Notes: generated by a model from the letters alone, not told the origin. DNA of 12,172 nt from an uncultured Bacteroidaceae bacterium (GCA_904502235.1 CAJGDP010000046.1:1-12172), one strand, 5' to 3'. Positions 1 through 7,303 are shown, counted from the first letter of the stretch. Translations and numbers: made by a program.

Positions 1-255
1 AGCGAGGCATACAATGGTTAGTCCCGATTTGCCTGCACCACCATATCGGATTGCTTCGGAACAACAGCGTCCGGGTGATGTCTCGTCCCCGCACCTGGTG
101 CAGGGATTAAGCTAATCTACTATACTTCGATTAAGCAGCAAGAGCATAAGTATTGTTGCCAGATAAATTTTTGCCAACTCAGATTATAGTGCGAACCGGC
201 AAGGCACTGCGTGCTTACATACCTTTTCTACCCGCTGTCAAATCCAGATAGCCCC
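1..255 (-). ncRNA. ssrA: tmRNA (transfer-messenger RNA), 5' part, cut by window start
   Basis: tmRNA rescues stalled ribosomes: it enters as an alanine-tRNA mimic, then supplies a short ORF that tags the unfinished protein for degradation. Read on the minus strand, the RNA starts GGGGCTATCTGGATTTGACA, the hallmark tmRNA 5' acceptor and D-like region, followed by GCGGG. A tag ORF lies at 160 down to 131: GGC AAC AAT ACT TAT GCT CTT GCT GCT TAA, giving GNNTYALAA. The YALAA end is the usual protease-recognition end of Bacteroidetes tags. The region below about 130 holds GC-rich stems consistent with the pseudoknots. The 3' tRNA-like half lies outside the window. The GGC resume codon is inferred by analogy with related tags. 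The 5' end at 255 is set by the GGGG of the acceptor stem; a leader of roughly 15 bases would be removed by RNase P. Confidence 0.95.
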
Positions 256-276
256 GGTAATTGTTTAAAGCAAGTG

Positions 277-308
277 CAAAATTACGGGCATTTTTTCTTT
301 TTTGCAAC
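277..308 (-). promoter_or_regulatory. Promoter of ssrA
   Basis: On the minus strand, TAATTTTG (284 down to 277) matches the Bacteroidetes -7 consensus TAnnTTTG exactly. GTTG (308 down to 305) lies 20 bases upstream as a -33-like element. Initiation would fall near 270, about 15 bases before the tmRNA 5' end. Confidence 0.7.
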
Positions 309-337
309 AGCTTTAATATTTTTTGGCAGATAATTCT

Positions 338-345
338 TATCTTCG
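338..345 (+). promoter_or_regulatory. Probable -7 element of the mntP-ccsA transcript
   Basis: TATCTTCG is a one-mismatch match to TAnnTTTG, 23 bases before the mntP ATG. No good -33 TTTG sits at the right distance, so the assignment rests on the -7 box and its position. It lies only about 30 bases from the divergent ssrA promoter. No Shine-Dalgarno sequence is seen, which is common in this phylum, and the implied leader is too short for a manganese riboswitch. Confidence 0.45.
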
Positions 346-368
346 CAAAATATTTCTCATACAAAACT

Positions 369-947
369 ATGACACATATCGAGGTTTGGCTTATGGCATT
401 GGCTCTCGCCATGGATTGTTTTGCAGTATCCATCGCAAGTGGCATAATCTTCAAGAAAGCAATATGGAAGCCTATGCTCACCATGGCATTCCTATTCGGA
501 TTCTTTCAGGCATTGAACCCACTTCTGGGATGGTGGGGCACAGGATTATTCCGCAATATTATTGAGAGCTTCGACCATTGGCTGGCATTTGCTGTATTGG
601 CTTTCCTTGGCATACGCATGATTATAGAGTCGTTCAAGGAGGAAGAACAAAGACGCTTCAATCCCCGTCGCTACAAAGTCATATTCACTCTGGCGATAGC
701 CACAAGTATAGATGCTCTTGCTGTGGGTATATCATTTTCGTGTATGGGATACGAAACCATTTCATCATTGTACTACCCGCTTGCAGCCATTTTCATCGTA
801 TCATTTGTATTATCACTAGTGGGTTTGGGAATCGGACTGAAATTCGGCAAAGGATTTGCCGAAAAATTACGTGCCGAAATGTGGGGAGGAATAATACTTC
901 TGCTTATTGGATGCAGAGTATTGTATGAGCATCTTACAGGTTGCTGA
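369..947 (+). CDS. mntP: Manganese efflux pump MntP
   Basis: This 192-residue inner-membrane protein exports Mn2+ and protects against manganese excess. It is almost entirely hydrophobic, with about six membrane segments, and is close to the usual family length of about 190. It has the two-fold repeated family motifs: ALAMDCFAVSIASG near the N-terminus (Asp16) and ATSIDALAVGISF in the middle (Asp115). The paired membrane aspartates are the expected metal-handling residues. A charged loop (KEEEQRRFNPRR, about 90-101) separates the two halves. I chose the ATG at 369 because MTHIEVW aligns with the family N-terminus. The open frame continues upstream to a non-ATG codon at 261, but that extension would run through the ssrA promoter and mntP's own -7 box. 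The stop overlaps the next gene's ATG by one base (TGATG), suggesting co-translation with ccsA. I see no Mn-responsive regulatory element. Confidence 0.92.
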   Translation: MTHIEVWLMALALAMDCFAVSIASGIIFKKAIWKPMLTMAFLFGFFQALNPLLGWWGTGLFRNIIESFDHWLAFAVLAFLGIRMIIESFKEEEQRRFNPRRYKVIFTLAIATSIDALAVGISFSCMGYETISSLYYPLAAIFIVSFVLSLVGLGIGLKFGKGFAEKLRAEMWGGIILLLIGCRVLYEHLTGC

Positions 948-2143
948 TGAACATTGTCACAATTAAAAAGATTGCCTTCGGGTGCATGATTCTGCTCATG
1001 CCCGTGCTTGTGGGTGCCACCTTTATAGAAAAGCTATACGGCACATCATTTGCGACGGGCAATATATACCACTCACCCTTTTTTATTGCACTTTGGGCTG
1101 TTCTTGCCATATCTGCCATTACATATATAATATCTATATCAAAACGCAGAACACTCATCATGTTCCATTTGTCGTTGGCAACGATATTATTGGGAGCATT
1201 CACGTCGTTCATTACATCAGAGCGCGGAGAAATAATCCTTCCCAAAGAGCCGATACCGGCATCCATGTTCACCACCCCGGAGGGCAAAACCGAGAAACTG
1301 CCTTTCAGATTGGAATTAATAAAAACTGATACATGCTACACCAAAAAGAGCGGGCAAATAAGCGACTACACGGTAGAGATTGCAATAAGCCATAAAAACC
1401 GGGAGACAGAAACAGCCGTCGCATCACTGAACAAGCCTGTAAGGTTGAAAGGATATTCCCTATGCATAAAAGCCATTCAGGAAAAACATGTTGCCTTGTC
1501 GGTTGCACACGACCCTTGGGGCGTGGGGATAAGTTATATGGGATATCTCATGACATTCGTTTCGTGGATTCTGCTATTCTTCGACAAACGTAGCGGTTTC
1601 AACACCATGTTTGCAAAGAAACAGCACCGCATAACATATAAGAGCATAATCATAATTGCCGGCATAGCCATACTTGCCATATCGCGCATAGTTGCATTTT
1701 CGGAAAGCGACGCACAGCCTATTCTGCGCACTCCCATACTGGCATTACATGTATCGACAATAATTGTGGCATATTCCCTGATAGGATGCGCCGCGATAAA
1801 CTCAATGATTGCATTATGCACAAAAAACGATGAGAAAAGGACCTCGCAGGCACTCTTTGGACGCATACTGCTATACCCTGCCACAATGTTGCTTACCACG
1901 GGTATATTCATCGGAGCCGTATGGGCAAACATATCGTGGGGACGCTATTGGGGATGGGACCCCAAAGAAGTGTGGGCATTGGTAACACTGCTTGCATGTT
2001 CAATAACCTTCCACACACATTCTCTGCCACTTATTTCCAAACCACGCAATTTCCATATTTTCTGCATTGTATTGTTCTTCACAATGCTTTTCACATACTT
2101 TGGAGTAAACCACCTGTTGAGCGGTTTACACAGTTATGCATAG
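947..2143 (+). CDS. ccsA: ResB-CcsA-type cytochrome c assembly (heme export/ligation) protein
   Basis: This 398-residue polytopic membrane protein looks like a compact fusion of the two System II cytochrome c maturation subunits, which move heme across the inner membrane and attach it to apocytochromes. The N-terminal part (about 1-215) is ResB-like: membrane segments near 10-25, 45-65 and 70-90, with His74 in IMFHLS, then a periplasmic domain, then DPWGVGISYMGY before another membrane segment. The C-terminal part (about 230-398) is CcsA-like: LHVS with His268, the tryptophan-rich WWD heme-binding signature WGRYWGWDPKEVW (about 331-343), and the terminal GVNHLLSGLHSY with His395. The two flanking histidines and the WWD loop are the expected heme ligands. 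The ATG at 947 overlaps the mntP stop by one base; a TTG six bases earlier is not needed. No c-type cytochrome or thioredoxin-like partner lies nearby. Family assignment is firm; the exact substrate is unknown. Confidence 0.85.
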   Translation: MNIVTIKKIAFGCMILLMPVLVGATFIEKLYGTSFATGNIYHSPFFIALWAVLAISAITYIISISKRRTLIMFHLSLATILLGAFTSFITSERGEIILPKEPIPASMFTTPEGKTEKLPFRLELIKTDTCYTKKSGQISDYTVEIAISHKNRETETAVASLNKPVRLKGYSLCIKAIQEKHVALSVAHDPWGVGISYMGYLMTFVSWILLFFDKRSGFNTMFAKKQHRITYKSIIIIAGIAILAISRIVAFSESDAQPILRTPILALHVSTIIVAYSLIGCAAINSMIALCTKNDEKRTSQALFGRILLYPATMLLTTGIFIGAVWANISWGRYWGWDPKEVWALVTLLACSITFHTHSLPLISKPRNFHIFCIVLFFTMLFTYFGVNHLLSGLHSYA

Positions 2144-2161
2144 CAGTTTGTCCTTTTTTGA

Positions 2162-2192
2162 TTTGCATTAATGTATATTTTGACTATTTTTG
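2162..2192 (+). promoter_or_regulatory. Promoter of the AraC-type regulator gene
   Basis: TTTG (2162-2165) and TATTTTTG (2185-2192) match the -33 and -7 consensus with a 19-base spacer. Initiation near 2199 would give a leader of about 25 bases to the ATG at 2223. This is one of the two best-formed promoters in the window. Confidence 0.75.
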
Positions 2193-2222
2193 CAAAAACA
2201 TAAAGCAAAACATGCAATAACC

Positions 2223-3095
2223 ATGAATAACATATATCTTAAAAAACTGCCTCAATACGGCTTTGCCACTACGCAATCATCGTTGCAGCAATTCGTACAG
2301 AAAGTGTATCAGATGCAACATACGTCCATTTTCTACTGCACTGCGGGAGAGGCTTTGTTCACTATAGACGGGAACAAATTCCGTTTTACAAGAGGACAGA
2401 TAATAATCTGCCCAATGGGCTCGAATATACTGCTATTGGATATAACGAGTGATTTCTCGGCACGTCTGCTGGGACTATCGAAACATATATGGCTGGCGGC
2501 ACGCAGTTCCATGTCGCCGGAAACCATGCAGACCATTGAGCGCAACACCCATCAGGGGTGCAACAACGATACGGAAACCGAGTTTGTGAATAATATTTTC
2601 AGACAGATTGACATCATCGACACCGATGCAACAGGGAATCCCGAGCAGATGGAATACTGTCGTCAATGCATTGTACTTTGTGTAAACACCCTATTGCTCT
2701 ATATACAACGTATAAGCAAAAAGAGCATTGCACATTTCCAGAAAGAGACGACACTCGCCAACAGCAACGACAAGTTGTTCTACAAGTTTCGCGAACTGTT
2801 GGAAAGCAAATTCCGCGACAACCGCTCGGTACAGTTCTATGCCGACATCCTTAAGGTTTCAACCCGACATCTCAATTCTATATGTCAGCGTGCAAGCGGA
2901 CAGAATGCCAAAGAGATTATAGACCACCACACTATAATAGAGCTGCAAGTGGCTCTGATGTATAGCCACAAGACCTTTCAGGAACTTGTAAACGACTTCA
3001 ACTTCCCCGACCAGAGTTACCTTAACCGATATTTCAAACGCCACACAGGATATTCCCTGTCGGAATTCAGGGCACACGGAGTGATGGTTGACTAA
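2223..3095 (+). CDS. AraC/XylS-family transcriptional regulator
   Basis: This is a 290-residue DNA-binding regulator. The N-terminal 90 or so residues look like a cupin-type ligand-sensing fold (FYCTAGEALFTIDG..RFTRGQIIICPMGSN, about 38-68). The middle (100-180) is a helical linker. The C-terminus holds the AraC double helix-turn-helix: first helix pair about 201-233 (RSVQFYADILKVSTRHLN), second about 250-283 (FPDQSYLNRYFKRHTGYSLSEFR), ending in the family signature. I chose the ATG at 2223; a possible TTG start at 2190 would lie inside the promoter's -7 box. The gene has its own promoter but follows ccsA by only 79 bases without a visible terminator, so read-through from mntP-ccsA is possible. 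Its inducer and targets cannot be read from the sequence; the neighbouring mntP-ccsA genes are candidates only by position. Confidence 0.9.
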   Translation: MNNIYLKKLPQYGFATTQSSLQQFVQKVYQMQHTSIFYCTAGEALFTIDGNKFRFTRGQIIICPMGSNILLLDITSDFSARLLGLSKHIWLAARSSMSPETMQTIERNTHQGCNNDTETEFVNNIFRQIDIIDTDATGNPEQMEYCRQCIVLCVNTLLLYIQRISKKSIAHFQKETTLANSNDKLFYKFRELLESKFRDNRSVQFYADILKVSTRHLNSICQRASGQNAKEIIDHHTIIELQVALMYSHKTFQELVNDFNFPDQSYLNRYFKRHTGYSLSEFRAHGVMVD

Positions 3096-3100
3096 AAAAA

Positions 3101-3126
3101 CAGAGATTGCAGTATTGCAATCTCTG
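3101..3126. terminator. Bidirectional terminator between convergent genes
   Basis: A perfect 11-bp stem (CAGAGATTGCA / TGCAATCTCTG) encloses the 4-base loop GTAT. It lies 5 bases after the AraC-gene stop and 9 bases after the DUF3467-gene stop. On the minus strand the stem is followed by seven T residues, making a classic intrinsic terminator for the glyQS operon. On the plus strand the tail is TCTCGTTT, so termination of the AraC transcript is probably weaker. Confidence 0.85.
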
Positions 3127-3135
3127 TCTCGTTTA

Positions 3136-3435
3136 TCAGGCATCGCCTTTATATCCCGGTGCTTGCGGAAAAGCAGGACGTTCAGGCAGATTTATTTCGC
3201 CGAACTGCGCTTCGTAGCGCATCAGATTATCGTGCAATGCTAGCGCAAGACGCTTTGCATGTTCGGGAGTCATTATTATACGCGATTTCACCTTAGCCTT
3301 AGCCACACCTGGCATCATACGTACAAAGTCCATTACAAACTCCGACGATGAATGGGCTATGATGGCAAGATTGGCATATGTACCTTCGGCAACTTCCTCT
3401 TTAAGTTCTATCTGTAACTGGTTCTCGTTTTTCAT
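3136..3435 (-). CDS. DUF3467 family protein
   Basis: This 99-residue soluble protein has no signal peptide or membrane segment. It carries the DUF3467 pattern along its whole length: IELKEEVAEGTYANLAIIAHS, then SSEFVMDFVRMMPGVAKAKV, then SRIIMTPEHAKRLALALHDN and a final YEAQFGEI. The family is short, widespread in Bacteroidetes and, as far as I know, without an established function. The C-terminal tail is proline-rich (PERPAFPQAPGYKGDA). It is the last gene of the glyQS operon, starting 8 bases after the FKBP lipoprotein stop, and is followed by the strong hairpin at 3101-3126. Its position suggests expression with translation and protein-folding genes, but no job can be inferred from this alone. 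Confidence 0.85.
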   Translation of the reverse strand: MKNENQLQIELKEEVAEGTYANLAIIAHSSSEFVMDFVRMMPGVAKAKVKSRIIMTPEHAKRLALALHDNLMRYEAQFGEINLPERPAFPQAPGYKGDA

Positions 3436-3443
3436 ATCCTTGA

Positions 3444-4001
3444 TTACTTTTCAAAAGAGACAAGATTAATATCGAATATCAATGCTGAATTTGCAGGGAC
3501 ACCCGATTTAGCCTCGGCACCATAAGCCAAACCTGCAGGAATATATACACGCCACATATCGCCTGTAACCATATTCTGCACAGCCTTGCTGAAGCCGGGG
3601 ACTGTTCCCGACAAGGTAAATACCACAGGCATATCAAACTCTGGTTCAAGTTCACCATCGTAGCTGCTGTCAAACAGGAAACCGTTGATAAGCGAACCGC
3701 TATAGTTTACAGTTACCTTGCTTGTGGCTACCGGATGTTCTGTTCCGTCACCGTTCTCAAGTACCTTGCAATATACATAATACTCATTGCCGTGCTGTAT
3801 GTCGGGGTTCAGACCGGTATCGAGAATAACTTTCCAGTCACCGTCGGCGTTTGCACGGGCAACGGTGGCTATGGAATCGATATATGCTATATTCTCCTGT
3901 TGCCAAGCTACAGCCTCTTTATCCTCAGAGCCTTCCTCACACGAAGAAAGCCCCAGAAGTGAAACTGACAATAACAGAAAGAGGAATTTCCAATTCTTCA
4001 T
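3444..4001 (-). CDS. FKBP-type peptidyl-prolyl cis-trans isomerase, lipoprotein
   Basis: This 185-residue envelope protein should speed prolyl bond isomerisation during folding outside the cytoplasm. It has a lipoprotein signal peptide with lipobox LSSC (Cys21). The acidic stretch after the cysteine (EEGSEDKE) resembles Bacteroidetes lipoprotein export signals, so surface display is possible. The FKBP domain covers about 90-184: VTVNYSGSLINGFLFDSS (Tyr100, Phe110, Asp111 in the usual active-site positions), GTVPGFSKAVQ and GLAYGAEAKSGVPANSALIFDI (Tyr160). The Trp at the base of the FKBP12 pocket is Phe137 here, a substitution that usually weakens FK506 binding more than folding. It lies between glyQS (10 bases upstream) and the DUF3467 gene (8 bases downstream), so the three are almost certainly co-transcribed. 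Isomerase activity is inferred from the family. Confidence 0.9.
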   Translation of the reverse strand: MKNWKFLFLLLSVSLLGLSSCEEGSEDKEAVAWQQENIAYIDSIATVARANADGDWKVILDTGLNPDIQHGNEYYVYCKVLENGDGTEHPVATSKVTVNYSGSLINGFLFDSSYDGELEPEFDMPVVFTLSGTVPGFSKAVQNMVTGDMWRVYIPAGLAYGAEAKSGVPANSALIFDINLVSFEK

Positions 4002-4011
4002 TTTACAGCAA

Positions 4012-5553
4012 TTAAGACAATTTCTTCAAAAGAGAAGTTATGCTTACATTATCCTGGATGATATTACGCAAGTCGCTGATTGCAACACGACGTTGCTCCA
4101 TTGTATCGCGCTCACGCAAAGTAACCATACCATCCTCCAATGTCTGGTGGTCAACAGTAACACAGTAAGGAGTACCGATGGCATCCATACGACGATAACG
4201 CTTGCCAATAGAGTCCTTCTCCTCATAGTAACAGTTGAAGTTGAACTTAAGTTCGTTCATAATCTCACGCGCCTTCTCGGGCAGACCATCTTTCTTTACA
4301 AGAGGAAGAACAGCCAACTTCACAGGAGCAAGAGCCGCAGGCAAACGAAGAACCACGCGTGTCTCACCGTTCTCGAGCTTCTCCTCGCAGTACGAAGCAC
4401 ACATGATGCTGAGGAACATACGGTCTACACCGATTGATGTTTCGATTACATACGGAGTATAGCTCTCATTTGTTTCGGGATCGAAATACTTGATATTCTT
4501 GCCTGAGAACTTCTCGTGCTGACCAAGGTCGAAGTTTGTACGTGAGTGGATACCCTCTACCTCCTTGAAACCGAAAGGCATACGGAACTCGATATCGGTA
4601 GCCGCATTTGCATAGTGAGCAAGTTTTTCGTGATCGTGGTAACGGTATGCATCATCACCGAATCCAAGAGCCTTGTGCCATGCGAGACGTGTCTCCTTCC
4701 ACTTGTTGAACCACTCGAGTTCGCTACCGGGACGTACAAAGAACTGCATCTCCATCTGCTCGAACTCGCGCATACGGAAGATGAACTGACGTGCCACAAT
4801 CTCGTTACGGAAAGCCTTACCGATCTGCGCGATACCGAAAGGAACACGCATACGACCGGTCTTCTGAACATTAAGATAGTTCACAAAGATACCCTGTGCT
4901 GTCTCGGGACGAAGATAAATCTTCATTGCACCGTCGGCAGTAGAACCCATATCGGTTGAGAACATAAGGTTGAACTGACGAACCTCTGTCCAGTTACGTG
5001 TACCTGAAATGGGGCAAGCAATCTCCTCGTCAAGGATTATCTGACGGAGTTCGTCAAGATCCATTGCGTTGAGTGCCTTTGCAAAACGCTCCTGAAGAGC
5101 ATCGCGCTTAGCCTTCTCTGCAAGCACCTTTGGATTGGTCTCCATGAAAAGTTCGCGGTTGAAAGAGTCACCGAAACGCTTTGCAGCCTTTGCAGCCTCC
5201 TTCTCCATTTTCTCCTCGTACTTTGCAATCTGTTCCTCGATGAGAACATCGGCGCGATAACGTTTCTTTGAATCGCGGTTGTCGATAAGGGGATCATTGA
5301 ACGCATCAACGTGTCCTGAAGCCTTCCAAATTGTAGGATGCATGAAAATTGCAGAGTCGATACCAACGATATTGTCGTTCAGAAGAACCATGCTCTGCCA
5401 CCAATAAGTCTTGATATTGTTCTTGAGTTCCACACCCATCTGACCATAGTCATATACAGCTCCCAATCCATCGTAAATATCACTTGAAGGGAATACAAAA
5501 CCATACTCTTTGCAGTGCGCAACTACTTTCTTGAAAACATCTTCCTGTGCCAT
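4012..5553 (-). CDS. glyQS: Glycine--tRNA ligase (single-chain class II type)
   Basis: This 513-residue cytoplasmic enzyme attaches glycine to tRNA-Gly using ATP. It is the alpha2 eukaryote/Thermus-like form, not the alpha2beta2 form of E. coli. Visible features: N-terminal FPSSDIYDGLGAVYDYGQMG (about 21-40), the family signature LRPETAQGIF (214-223), class II motif 2 (FRNEI..RQFIFRMREFEQME, about 248-268), motif 3 (GVDRMFLSIM, 375-384) and a C-terminal anticodon-binding domain (about 405-513). A Lys/Glu/Ala-rich coiled insertion lies at about 105-160. The CPISGTRNWTE segment (180-190) keeps one of the cysteines found at the zinc site of some relatives, so zinc is probably not bound there. 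It is the first gene of the three-gene operon with the FKBP lipoprotein and DUF3467 genes. Confidence 0.96.
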   Translation of the reverse strand: MAQEDVFKKVVAHCKEYGFVFPSSDIYDGLGAVYDYGQMGVELKNNIKTYWWQSMVLLNDNIVGIDSAIFMHPTIWKASGHVDAFNDPLIDNRDSKKRYRADVLIEEQIAKYEEKMEKEAAKAAKRFGDSFNRELFMETNPKVLAEKAKRDALQERFAKALNAMDLDELRQIILDEEIACPISGTRNWTEVRQFNLMFSTDMGSTADGAMKIYLRPETAQGIFVNYLNVQKTGRMRVPFGIAQIGKAFRNEIVARQFIFRMREFEQMEMQFFVRPGSELEWFNKWKETRLAWHKALGFGDDAYRYHDHEKLAHYANAATDIEFRMPFGFKEVEGIHSRTNFDLGQHEKFSGKNIKYFDPETNESYTPYVIETSIGVDRMFLSIMCASYCEEKLENGETRVVLRLPAALAPVKLAVLPLVKKDGLPEKAREIMNELKFNFNCYYEEKDSIGKRYRRMDAIGTPYCVTVDHQTLEDGMVTLRERDTMEQRRVAISDLRNIIQDNVSITSLLKKLS

Positions 5554-5590
5554 ATTATTCTAAAATTTTATATTTCTTTGATTTATTCTG

Positions 5591-5598
5591 CGAAGTTA
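5591..5598 (-). promoter_or_regulatory. Probable -7 element of the glyQS operon
   Basis: On the minus strand TAACTTCG (5598 down to 5591) is a one-mismatch match to TAnnTTTG, 38 bases upstream of the glyQS ATG. No clear -33 TTTG is seen at 17-21 bases. It carries the same T-to-C change as the mntP -7 box. Confidence 0.4.
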
Positions 5599-5639
5599 AG
5601 CATTTTTGCCGAAAATCTCTTAATTAATAATATAATATT

Positions 5640-5678
5640 ATTGCCGATGCGCTGATTTTAAGTAAACGCATCGGCAAT
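5640..5678 (-). terminator. Probable terminator of the PEGA-protein gene
   Basis: A perfect 12-bp stem (ATTGCCGATGCG / CGCATCGGCAAT) with a 15-base loop lies 16 bases beyond the PEGA gene stop and upstream of the glyQS promoter. The following minus-strand sequence is A/T-rich but not a clean T run, so efficiency is uncertain. Confidence 0.65.
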
Positions 5679-5694
5679 AAATCCTTATTAACAA

Positions 5695-7215
5695 TCAGAA
5701 GTAATATGTAAAGCCGGTTTCCAGAATCCTGAAATCCTCGTTGACCTTTACACCAACATTCCAATCGAAATGCTTACCAGCTATACCCAACGAAAGCCCC
5801 AAAGTGGATGGATAAAGTTCATCTATCGACAAAGCACCATCCTCATCAAGCCCCAAACTTATCAAGCCCTCTTCGGAAGAAGCGATACAGACATCACATC
5901 CGACACCAATGTACCACGACACCTTTTTGAATCTTATCCAATTCCAGTTTATTATCACAGGAACCAGGAACTGATGTTCGAGATAAGGTGAAACATATTG
6001 ATATTTGGCTCCAAGAAGCAGATTAAGCCTATTATCAAAGCGTCCAATTCTCATCATTCCACCCAAGCCGAATGTATACCCATCATAATCATATCCAGCA
6101 GAAGCATTCAAACCGAATGTTACAAACTTACCCTTGTCATACGATAAAGACGAAGATTTTGTATTCTTGGACACAGTACCTGAAGTGTTGCTATTCGAAC
6201 TGTTATAACTTGAACTACTATAATTTCTTTGTGTTGTAGTGTACGACGAACTCTGAACCGTATTTCCCGAATTGCTTTGAAGCGCAAAAGACATATTTTT
6301 GACACTTTCAGAATATATCGCAACATTTCTTTCTTCTCCAAGATACCCAGCCTTCACAACCTCGACCTTATACGTTCCGAAGGGCAAACCCTCTTTTGTA
6401 CAGGGAGTCTGTCCGGCTATTTCACCGTTAACCATAACCCAAGCATCGGTAGGTGTTGAAGTTACATATAAAGAACCGGTACGTTGCTTCTCTTTGAGAG
6501 TTACATTCATTTTTGATGTTTCACCTGCGGTTACCACCACATCCTTGACTACATCATTGTAACCATCTTTTGTTACCTCAATACTATATGTGCCTACTTC
6601 CAAACTTTCCCTTGTAAAAGGCGTCAAACCAACAGCAAGACCATTTATTCTGACAGTACCTCCCGACGGATAGGAAGAAACAGATAAAGAACCCGTCTGC
6701 GCCTTTTCACCCATCGCCACATTAAGAGCAACTGTTTCGCCTTCCATAACCACCACATCATGCACCTCGGGATTGCATCCATTCAATGTAATTTCAACAC
6801 GATATCTACCCGGATATAACCCCTCCTTTACCAAAGGAGTTAATCCACACTTTTCTCCATCTATTTTCACCTCAGCATGCGAAGGATAAGAAGATATCGA
6901 CAAACTTCCACCACTCTTTTTTTCTCTAAGTGTCAACTTCTTTTCTACAGTTTTACCCTCCTCTACAACCACATCACATATCTGAGGGAAGTATCCATCT
7001 TTAAACAGAGAAACTGTATGAGAACCTACAGACAATTCGCTGATAAGACATGGAGTTACTCCGACCTCCTCACCATCAATGATTGTTCTTGCGCCAGACG
7101 GCACTGAGACCAACATCAAATTACCTGTCATATACGAAGAACCCATTGATGCCGACTGAGCAACTCCGTTAACCCACACAAAAACAAGCAACATTAAAAA
7201 TATACTTTTTCTCAT
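5695..7215 (-). CDS. Exported protein with four PEGA repeats and a C-terminal outer-membrane beta-barrel
   Basis: This is a 506-residue envelope protein of unknown specific role. Layout: signal peptide (about 1-20, cleavage near VAQ-SA); four tandem PEGA domains at 30-101, 102-173, 174-245 and 246-317, each with the pattern GSL.V.S.P..A.V.I(D/N)G...G.TP....L..G.Y.VEV...GY, followed by DVVV.EG and a closing strand; a Ser/Thr/Asn/Tyr-rich linker (about 314-360); and a C-terminal region (about 363-506) of alternating hydrophobic/aromatic strands ending in Phe (FTYYF), typical of a small outer-membrane barrel. PEGA domains are small beta-sandwiches common on surface and S-layer proteins, thought to bind carbohydrate or mediate contacts. 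I infer a membrane-anchored stalk. Cysteines at 56/80, 123/147 and 440/443 could form disulfides. It has its own promoter and terminator, so it is probably monocistronic. Confidence 0.85.
   Translation of the reverse strand: MRKSIFLMLLVFVWVNGVAQSASMGSSYMTGNLMLVSVPSGARTIIDGEEVGVTPCLISELSVGSHTVSLFKDGYFPQICDVVVEEGKTVEKKLTLREKKSGGSLSISSYPSHAEVKIDGEKCGLTPLVKEGLYPGRYRVEITLNGCNPEVHDVVVMEGETVALNVAMGEKAQTGSLSVSSYPSGGTVRINGLAVGLTPFTRESLEVGTYSIEVTKDGYNDVVKDVVVTAGETSKMNVTLKEKQRTGSLYVTSTPTDAWVMVNGEIAGQTPCTKEGLPFGTYKVEVVKAGYLGEERNVAIYSESVKNMSFALQSNSGNTVQSSSYTTTQRNYSSSSYNSSNSNTSGTVSKNTKSSSLSYDKGKFVTFGLNASAGYDYDGYTFGLGGMMRIGRFDNRLNLLLGAKYQYVSPYLEHQFLVPVIINWNWIRFKKVSWYIGVGCDVCIASSEEGLISLGLDEDGALSIDELYPSTLGLSLGIAGKHFDWNVGVKVNEDFRILETGFTYYF
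6265..7128 (-). repeat. Four tandem 72-codon PEGA repeats
   Basis: The repeat units occupy residues 30-101, 102-173, 174-245 and 246-317 of the encoded protein, 216 bases each. Landmark residues fall exactly 72 apart: Pro39/111/183/255, the Pro of TP at 55/127/199/271, and Gly74/146/218/290. No insertion or deletion separates the units, though the amino-acid sequences have clearly diverged. The duplications are therefore probably old. Confidence 0.85.
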
Positions 7216-7274
7216 AAAGCAGTTTTATGCGCAAAATTTACAATTCATTATTCGCAAAAATCCATAACTAAAGA

Positions 7275-7303
7275 CAAAATTACATAAAATATCACAATAC
7301 AAA
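7275..7303 (-). promoter_or_regulatory. Promoter of the PEGA-protein gene
   Basis: On the minus strand TTTG (7303 down to 7300) and TAATTTTG (7282 down to 7275) match the -33 and -7 consensus with a 17-base spacer. The implied leader is about 50 bases to the ATG at 7215. Confidence 0.65.

Noticed and set aside
261..368. Upstream extension of mntP by 36 residues
   Set aside because: The extension starts at a non-ATG codon and runs across the ssrA promoter and the mntP -7 box. The family N-terminus begins at the ATG at 369.
215..484. Minus-strand 89-residue open frame
   Set aside because: It overlaps the tmRNA 5' end and mntP, and its sequence shows no protein family features.
2190..2222. TTG start adding 11 residues to the AraC regulator
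   Set aside because: It lies inside the -7 element, so the transcript would start after it.
3787..4437. Plus-strand 216-residue open frame antisense to the FKBP gene and glyQS
   Set aside because: It is a shadow of two well-supported genes; composition is low-complexity and no family is recognisable.
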